DNA of 64,000 nt from positions 248,001 through 312,000 of the forward strand of contig NZ_NPKI01000046.1 of the NCBI RefSeq assembly GCF_002284565.1, written 5' to 3'. The translations under genes were made by a program, and so were the position numbers. Of the stretch, positions 59,894 to 64,000 are shown one piece after another; the first letter of the stretch is position 1; every line of letters begins with the position of its first letter. Origin of the DNA: Mesorhizobium mediterraneum (GTDB taxonomy: Bacteria; Pseudomonadota; Alphaproteobacteria; Rhizobiales; Rhizobiaceae). The notes under the pieces were generated by a model. It was not told where the DNA came from. It made no database searches and saw nothing but the letters and a program-made list of their open reading frames with translations.

Positions 59894-61843
59894 ATGCGCG
59901 AGAACCACTCCGACGTCTTCGATCTGTTTTCGGAGATTTACACGAATGCGGCGCAGGAGGAGATAAGCATCCAGCAATATCTCCTCGCCTGCCGTGAGGA
60001 TAAATCGATGTATGCCTCGGCGCCCGAACGGATGGTCGAGGCGATCGGCGAACCCACTCTGGTCGACACCAGCATGGATGAGCGGCTCGGCCGCATTTTC
60101 GCGAACAGGACAATCAAGGTGTACCCCTCCTTCGCCGAGTTTTATGGCATGGAGGACACGATCGAGCGTATCGCCGGCTATTTTCGCTACGCCTCTCAAG
60201 GGCTTGAGGAGCGCAAGCAGATTCTTTACCTGCTCGGCCCTGTCGGCGGCGGCAAGTCCTCGCTGGCCGAACGCCTGAAGAAGCTGATGGAGCAGCGTCC
60301 GATCTATACGCTGAAGGTCGGCGACCAGATCAGCCCGGTTTTCGAATCGCCGCTCGGGCTTTTCCATCCCGACCGCATGGCTGACCTTTTGGAGGACAAA
60401 TACGGCATCGCGCGGCGCCGGTTGAACGGCTTGATCTCGCCGTGGGCGGCCAAGCGCCTCGATGAACTGTCCGGCGACATCTCCAAGTTCAGCGTCGTCA
60501 AGCTGATGCCTTCGCGGCTGCGCCAGATCGGCATCGCCAAGACCGAGCCAGGCGATGAAAACAACCAGGACGTTTCGGCCTTGGTCGGCAAGGTCGACAT
60601 AAGACAACTCGAGCATTTCAGCCAATCCGATCCGGACGCCTATTCCTACAGCGGCGGCCTGAACCGGACCACGCAAGGGTTGCTTGAGTTCGTCGAGATG
60701 TTCAAGGCGCCGATCAAGGTCCTCCATCCGTTGCTGACCGCTACCCAGGAAGGCAGCTACAACGGCACGGAAAACTTCGGATCTTTCCCTTATCAGGGCA
60801 TCGTCGTGGCCCATTCCAACGAATCGGAATGGCTGCAGTTCAAGAACAACAAGAACAATGAGGCGTTCCTCGACCGTATCCTGGTGGTCAAGGTGCCGTA
60901 TTGCCTGCGGGTCACCGAAGAAAGGCAGATCTACGAAAAGCTGCTGCGCGAGAGCGAATTGGCCTCCAGCTCCTGCGCTCCGGAGGTGCTGGATATTCTC
61001 AGCCGCTTCACCGTATCGACGCGTCTGGCCGAGCACGACAATTCGCCGCTCTACACGAAGATGCGCGTTTATGACGGCGAAAACCTCAAGGACATAGATC
61101 CCAAGGCGAAGTCGGTTCAGGAATACCGCGATGCCGCTGGGGTCGACGAGGGCATGACCGGCGTCAGCACGCGCTTTGCTTTCAAGATCCTGTCGCAGAC
61201 ATTCAACTACGACACCAAGGAAGTGGCCGCCGATCCCGTGCATCTGATGTACATTCTGGAGGAGGCGATCAAGCGCGAGCAGTTCCCAAAGGAAACGGAA
61301 GCCGCCTATCTCGACTTCATAAAGTCCGAGCTCGCCCCGCGTTATGCCGAGTTCATCGGCCATGAGATCCAGAAGGCTTATCTGGAATCCTACAGCGAAT
61401 ACGGCCAGAACCTGTTCGACCGCTACATCGCCTACGCCGATGCCTGGATCGAGGATCAGGACTATAAAGACCCCGATACCGGCCAGATCCTCAATCGCGA
61501 GGTGCTGGACAACGAACTGTCGCAAGTCGAAAAGCCGGCCGGCATCGCCAATCCCAAGGATTTCCGCAACGAGGTCGTGAAGTTCACGTTGCGCGCGCGG
61601 GCAAGGAACCATGGCCGCAACCCGTCATGGACAAGCTATGAAAAGCTGCGCGAAGTCATCGAAAAGCGGATGTTCGGCCAGGTCGAGGATCTGCTCCCGG
61701 TGATCAGCTTCGGCTCCAAGCAGGACAGCGTGACGGAGAAGCGGCATACCGAGTTCGTGCATCGGATGGTCGGACGCGGCTACACCGAACGTCAGGTCCG
61801 CCGGCTGGTGGACTGGTACATGCGGGTGAACAAGGCGGGTTGA
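59894..61843 (+). CDS. prkA: PrkA/YeaG-family serine protein kinase (AAA+-like)
   Basis: A 649-residue PrkA protein. The N-terminal AAA+-type domain has Walker A LLGPVGGGKSSLAE (about residues 112-125), the family signature blocks DQISPVFESPLGLFHPD and GGLNRTTQGLLEFVEMFKAPIKVLHPLLTATQEG, and the C-terminal domain contains GMTGVSTRFAFKILSQTFN and ends with RHTEFVHRMVGRGYTERQV. Family proteins were reported as Ser/Thr kinases or ATP-dependent proteases. The start has a GAGGA site. The next gene begins 19 bases after the stop, and spoVR follows, giving the conserved yeaG-yeaH-ycgB module. Confidence 0.95.
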   Translation: MRENHSDVFDLFSEIYTNAAQEEISIQQYLLACREDKSMYASAPERMVEAIGEPTLVDTSMDERLGRIFANRTIKVYPSFAEFYGMEDTIERIAGYFRYASQGLEERKQILYLLGPVGGGKSSLAERLKKLMEQRPIYTLKVGDQISPVFESPLGLFHPDRMADLLEDKYGIARRRLNGLISPWAAKRLDELSGDISKFSVVKLMPSRLRQIGIAKTEPGDENNQDVSALVGKVDIRQLEHFSQSDPDAYSYSGGLNRTTQGLLEFVEMFKAPIKVLHPLLTATQEGSYNGTENFGSFPYQGIVVAHSNESEWLQFKNNKNNEAFLDRILVVKVPYCLRVTEERQIYEKLLRESELASSSCAPEVLDILSRFTVSTRLAEHDNSPLYTKMRVYDGENLKDIDPKAKSVQEYRDAAGVDEGMTGVSTRFAFKILSQTFNYDTKEVAADPVHLMYILEEAIKREQFPKETEAAYLDFIKSELAPRYAEFIGHEIQKAYLESYSEYGQNLFDRYIAYADAWIEDQDYKDPDTGQILNREVLDNELSQVEKPAGIANPKDFRNEVVKFTLRARARNHGRNPSWTSYEKLREVIEKRMFGQVEDLLPVISFGSKQDSVTEKRHTEFVHRMVGRGYTERQVRRLVDWYMRVNKAG

Positions 61844-61862
61844 GTCCGGCCGGGATGGTTCC

Positions 61863-63170
61863 ATGCCGATCTTCATCGATCGCCGACTGAACCCGAAGGA
61901 CAAGAGCCTCGGCAACCGCCAGCGCTTCCTGAAACGTGCGCGCGAGGAGCTGAAGCGAAGCATCCGGGATCAGATCCGCACCGGCAAGATCGCGGATGTG
62001 GATGCCGAACATGCCGTCTCCATGCCAGCGAGGGGCACAGCCGAGCCGAGTTTCGGCGATGCGAAGGACAGCGGCAAGCGGCAGCACATCCTGCCGGGCA
62101 ACAAGCATTTCGCCCCAGGCGACCGGGTCCCCAAGCCCGGCCAGGGCGGCGGCGGCTCGTCTCCCGGGAAAACGGTTTCGGAGGACGACTTTCGTTTCGT
62201 GCTCTCGCGCGAGGAGGTGCTCGATCTCTTTTTCGAGGATCTCGAACTTCCCGACATGGTCAAGCTCAATCTCAAGGAGATACTCGCTTTCAAGCCGCGC
62301 CGGGCTGGATTCGCCGCGACCGGTGCCCCAACCAACATCAATGTCGGGCGCACGATGCGAAACAGCCATGGTCGCCGGATTGCGCTCAGGCGTCCCAAGC
62401 AGGGGGAGCTTGATGCGATTGCGGAGGAACTCGCAATCCTGGAGGCAGAGCCAGCGAGCGCGGCGACACACCAGCGCATTACTGCGTTGCGGGAAGAGCT
62501 TGAGCGACTTGAGCGCCGCCGCAAGCGGATCGCCTATGTCGACCCGGTCGACATCCGCTTCAACCGTTTCGACTTCCGGCCCGTGCCGAATGCCAATGCG
62601 GTCATGTTCTGTCTCATGGACGTATCCGGCTCGATGGGCGAGCGCGAGAAGGATTTGGCCAAACGCTTCTTCGTGCTGCTGCACCTGTTCCTGAAACGGC
62701 GCTACGATCGCACCGAAATCGTCTTCATCCGCCATACGCACGAGGCGCAGGAGGTGGATGAGGAAACCTTCTTCTACAATACGCAAAGCGGCGGCACGGT
62801 CGTTTCCACGGCCCTCGAAGAGATGCACCGCATCATCCAGCAGCGCTATCCCAGCAACGAGTGGAACATCTATGCCGCCCAGGCATCGGATGGCGACAAT
62901 TTCGTGACCGATTCCGAGCGCTGCATAGGCCTCATGGACAGCCAGATCATGCGCCTGTGCCAGTATTTCGCCTATGTCGAGATCATCGACGAACGCGAGA
63001 GCCATATTTTCGGCACCACCGACAATGGAACCTCGCTCTGGCGCGCCTACAATGCTGTCAACCAGAGATGGCCGAATTTCCAGATGAGCCGTATCGCCAA
63101 CGCAGCCGACATCTATCCGGTCTTTCGCCAGCTCTTTGCCAGGCAGCCGGCCTTCCAGAAGAGCGCTTGA
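61863..63170 (+). CDS. YeaH/YhbH-family protein (DUF444, von Willebrand A-like)
   Basis: A 435-residue DUF444 protein. The N-terminal half is basic and disordered-looking (FIDRRLNPKDKSLGNRQRFLKRA; a GGGGSSPGK stretch near residue 99). The C-terminal half is a vWA-like domain with the MIDAS motif MDVSGSMGEREKD, IRHTHEAQEVDEETFF, SGGTVVSTALEEMHRII and AQASDGDN. It normally occurs with PrkA and SpoVR. The function is unknown, but in E. coli and Myxococcus members it is tied to stationary phase or sporulation. The ribosome site is weak (GGGAT). Confidence 0.92.
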   Translation: MPIFIDRRLNPKDKSLGNRQRFLKRAREELKRSIRDQIRTGKIADVDAEHAVSMPARGTAEPSFGDAKDSGKRQHILPGNKHFAPGDRVPKPGQGGGGSSPGKTVSEDDFRFVLSREEVLDLFFEDLELPDMVKLNLKEILAFKPRRAGFAATGAPTNINVGRTMRNSHGRRIALRRPKQGELDAIAEELAILEAEPASAATHQRITALREELERLERRRKRIAYVDPVDIRFNRFDFRPVPNANAVMFCLMDVSGSMGEREKDLAKRFFVLLHLFLKRRYDRTEIVFIRHTHEAQEVDEETFFYNTQSGGTVVSTALEEMHRIIQQRYPSNEWNIYAAQASDGDNFVTDSERCIGLMDSQIMRLCQYFAYVEIIDERESHIFGTTDNGTSLWRAYNAVNQRWPNFQMSRIANAADIYPVFRQLFARQPAFQKSA

Positions 63171-63180
63171 GGGAGAGCCG

Positions 63181-64000
63181 ATGGCGAACCAGACCAGCAA
63201 ATCCGGCCAAACCAGCAAATCCGGCCAAGCCAGCAAATCAGGTTTGCTCTTTTCCGGATCCGACTGGGATTTCAAGACATTGTCGCGCGCCTACGAAGCG
63301 ATCGAGGCGCTCGCGATCGAAGAGCTTCACCTCGACGTCTACCCGGTGCAGATGGAGATCATCTCCTCCCAGCAGATGCTCGACGCCTATTCCTCGGTCG
63401 GCATGCCGCTGATGTATCGCCATTGGTCCTTCGGCAAGCATTTCCTCTACCAGGAATTGCTCTATCGCAAAGGCGGGCGGGGGCTCGCCTATGAACTGGT
63501 CATCAATTCCAATCCTTGCATCGTCTACCTGATGGAGGAAAACACCATGGCCCTGCAGGCCCTGGTGACAGCTCATGCAGCGCTTGGCCATAATCATTTC
63601 TTCAAGAACAATCATCTGTTCCGGCAGTGGACGGACGCCAGCGCGATCCTGAGTTATCTGGACTTCGCCAAGGGTTATATCACCCGTTGCGAGGAGCGGC
63701 ACGGCGTGGCCGCGGTGGAGGCGATCCTCGACTCGGCCCACGCGCTGATGGAGCAGGGCGTGTTCAGATACCATCGGCCGCCGAAGCTGTCGTCGGAGCG
63801 GCAGCGCGAAGGCGTTCGCGAGCGCCTGGAGTACGAAGAGCGGTCCTACAATGACCTGTGGCGCACGCTCCCGCGTTCGAAGGACGGAGACAATGTTGGG
63901 GAAAAGGATCCCGGCATGGCGGAGCGGAAGAAAACGCTCAACCTGCCCGAGGAGAACCTGCTCTACTTCCTGGAAAAAAACAGCCTGGTCCTGGAGCCTT
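63181..64000 (+). CDS. spoVR: SpoVR family protein, 5' part
   Basis: The first 273 residues of a SpoVR/YcgB protein (family length about 500), cut by the right edge. After a start behind GAGGGAGAG there is an unusual repeat (see 63190-63243), then the family sequence WDFKTLSRAYEAIEALAIEELHLD, VYPVQMEIISSQQMLDAYSSVGMP, YRHWSFGKHF and the metal-like HAALGHNHFFKNN. Its partners PrkA and YeaH are directly upstream (spacing 10 bases from yeaH). SpoVR takes part in spore cortex formation in Bacillus; in non-sporulating bacteria its role is open. Confidence 0.93.
   Translation, partial: MANQTSKSGQTSKSGQASKSGLLFSGSDWDFKTLSRAYEAIEALAIEELHLDVYPVQMEIISSQQMLDAYSSVGMPLMYRHWSFGKHFLYQELLYRKGGRGLAYELVINSNPCIVYLMEENTMALQALVTAHAALGHNHFFKNNHLFRQWTDASAILSYLDFAKGYITRCEERHGVAAVEAILDSAHALMEQGVFRYHRPPKLSSERQREGVRERLEYEERSYNDLWRTLPRSKDGDNVGEKDPGMAERKKTLNLPEENLLYFLEKNSLVLEP
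63190..63243 (+). repeat. Three 18-base in-frame repeats at the SpoVR N-terminus
   Basis: Three tandem 18-base units (63190-63207, 63208-63225, 63226-63243) encode QTSKSG, QTSKSG and QASKSG, right after the start of spoVR. The first two differ at one base, the third at a few more. The segment precedes the conserved SpoVR fold and looks like a short, slippage-prone Ser/Lys-rich extension. Confidence 0.8.

Noticed and set aside
59642..61612. A 656-codon frame antisense to prkA
   Set aside because: The sense strand encodes a complete PrkA with all family motifs; the antisense peptide shows none.
1..64000. CRISPR arrays, tRNA/rRNA genes, insertion sequences, integrases, phage genes
   Set aside because: I found no repeat-spacer array, cloverleaf-like sequence, terminal inverted repeats with transposase, or integrase gene; a scan with dedicated tools could still find a short RNA gene.

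Overview
The window looks like a chromosomal segment of an alphaproteobacterium of the order Hyphomicrobiales, most like Mesorhizobium or a close relative. This is inferred from high GC, the wealth of ABC, tripartite and catabolic operons, GntR/LysR/DeoR regulators, a rhizobial-type exopolysaccharide locus, a caa3 oxidase with fused subunits I and III, and two promoter-like sites fitting the alphaproteobacterial general-stress consensus (GGAAC-N18/19-TT). I saw no rRNA, tRNA, CRISPR array, insertion sequence, integrase or phage gene. Genes are tightly packed: no gene-free stretch exceeds 300 bases (the longest, about 250-296 bases, are 9684-9979, 45252-45536, 29612-29865 and 59639-59893).

Layout. 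(1) 1-4438: the end of a peptide-type ABC ATPase, a DeoR regulator, an M20 carbamoylase-like hydrolase and two tandem choline-kinase-like phosphotransferases, probably one operon. (2) 4494-8910: a minus-strand operon of iron alcohol dehydrogenase, succinate-semialdehyde-type dehydrogenase and alpha/beta hydrolase, divergent from a GntR regulator; this is the gene set of gamma-hydroxybutyrate/butyrolactone catabolism with an unusual hydrolase. (3) 9090-9979: a DJ-1/PfpI protein and a 57-bp relic of a second M20 hydrolase gene. (4) 9980-16880: a LysR regulator divergent from a NitT/TauT-type ABC transporter, two SDR dehydrogenases, a creatininase-family amidohydrolase and an arginase-family ureohydrolase. 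(5) 16887-26555: two divergent operons, cupin phosphoglucose isomerase / AroE-like dehydrogenase / FGGY kinase on one side and hexulose-phosphate synthase-like / phosphohexuloisomerase-like / CUT1 sugar ABC transporter on the other. Together they suggest import and breakdown of an unidentified sugar or polyol through a 3-hexulose-6-phosphate-type cleavage, and this is the best candidate here for an undescribed pathway. (6) 26562-31104: a tripartite tricarboxylate-type transporter beside mannonate dehydratase UxuA, suggesting uptake of a hexuronate or aldonate.

(7) 31334-51164: a Wzx/Wzy-type polysaccharide locus with flippase, polymerase, chain-length protein, two GT4 transferases, WecB-WecC-WecG (making and transferring ManNAc/ManNAcA), an AsnB-type amidotransferase, a GH5 glycanase, a heparinase II/III-type lyase, a GINT1-like protein, a fatty-acid-hydroxylase-type membrane protein and a CelD-type acyltransferase. 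The genes imply a uronic-acid polymer, possibly amidated. (8) 51215-58222: a six-gene minus-strand operon for a caa3 cytochrome oxidase, its CtaG assembly factor, a three-haem cytochrome c and a sorbosone-dehydrogenase-type PQQ enzyme. (9) 58396-64000: small stress-type proteins (DUF2267, a 53-residue membrane protein, a PEBP-family protein), then the PrkA-YeaH-SpoVR module, cut by the right edge inside spoVR.

Start codons were moved from the longest open frame wherever a ribosome binding site or a 4-base overlap with the upstream stop gave a better choice; several genes appear to use TTG or GTG.
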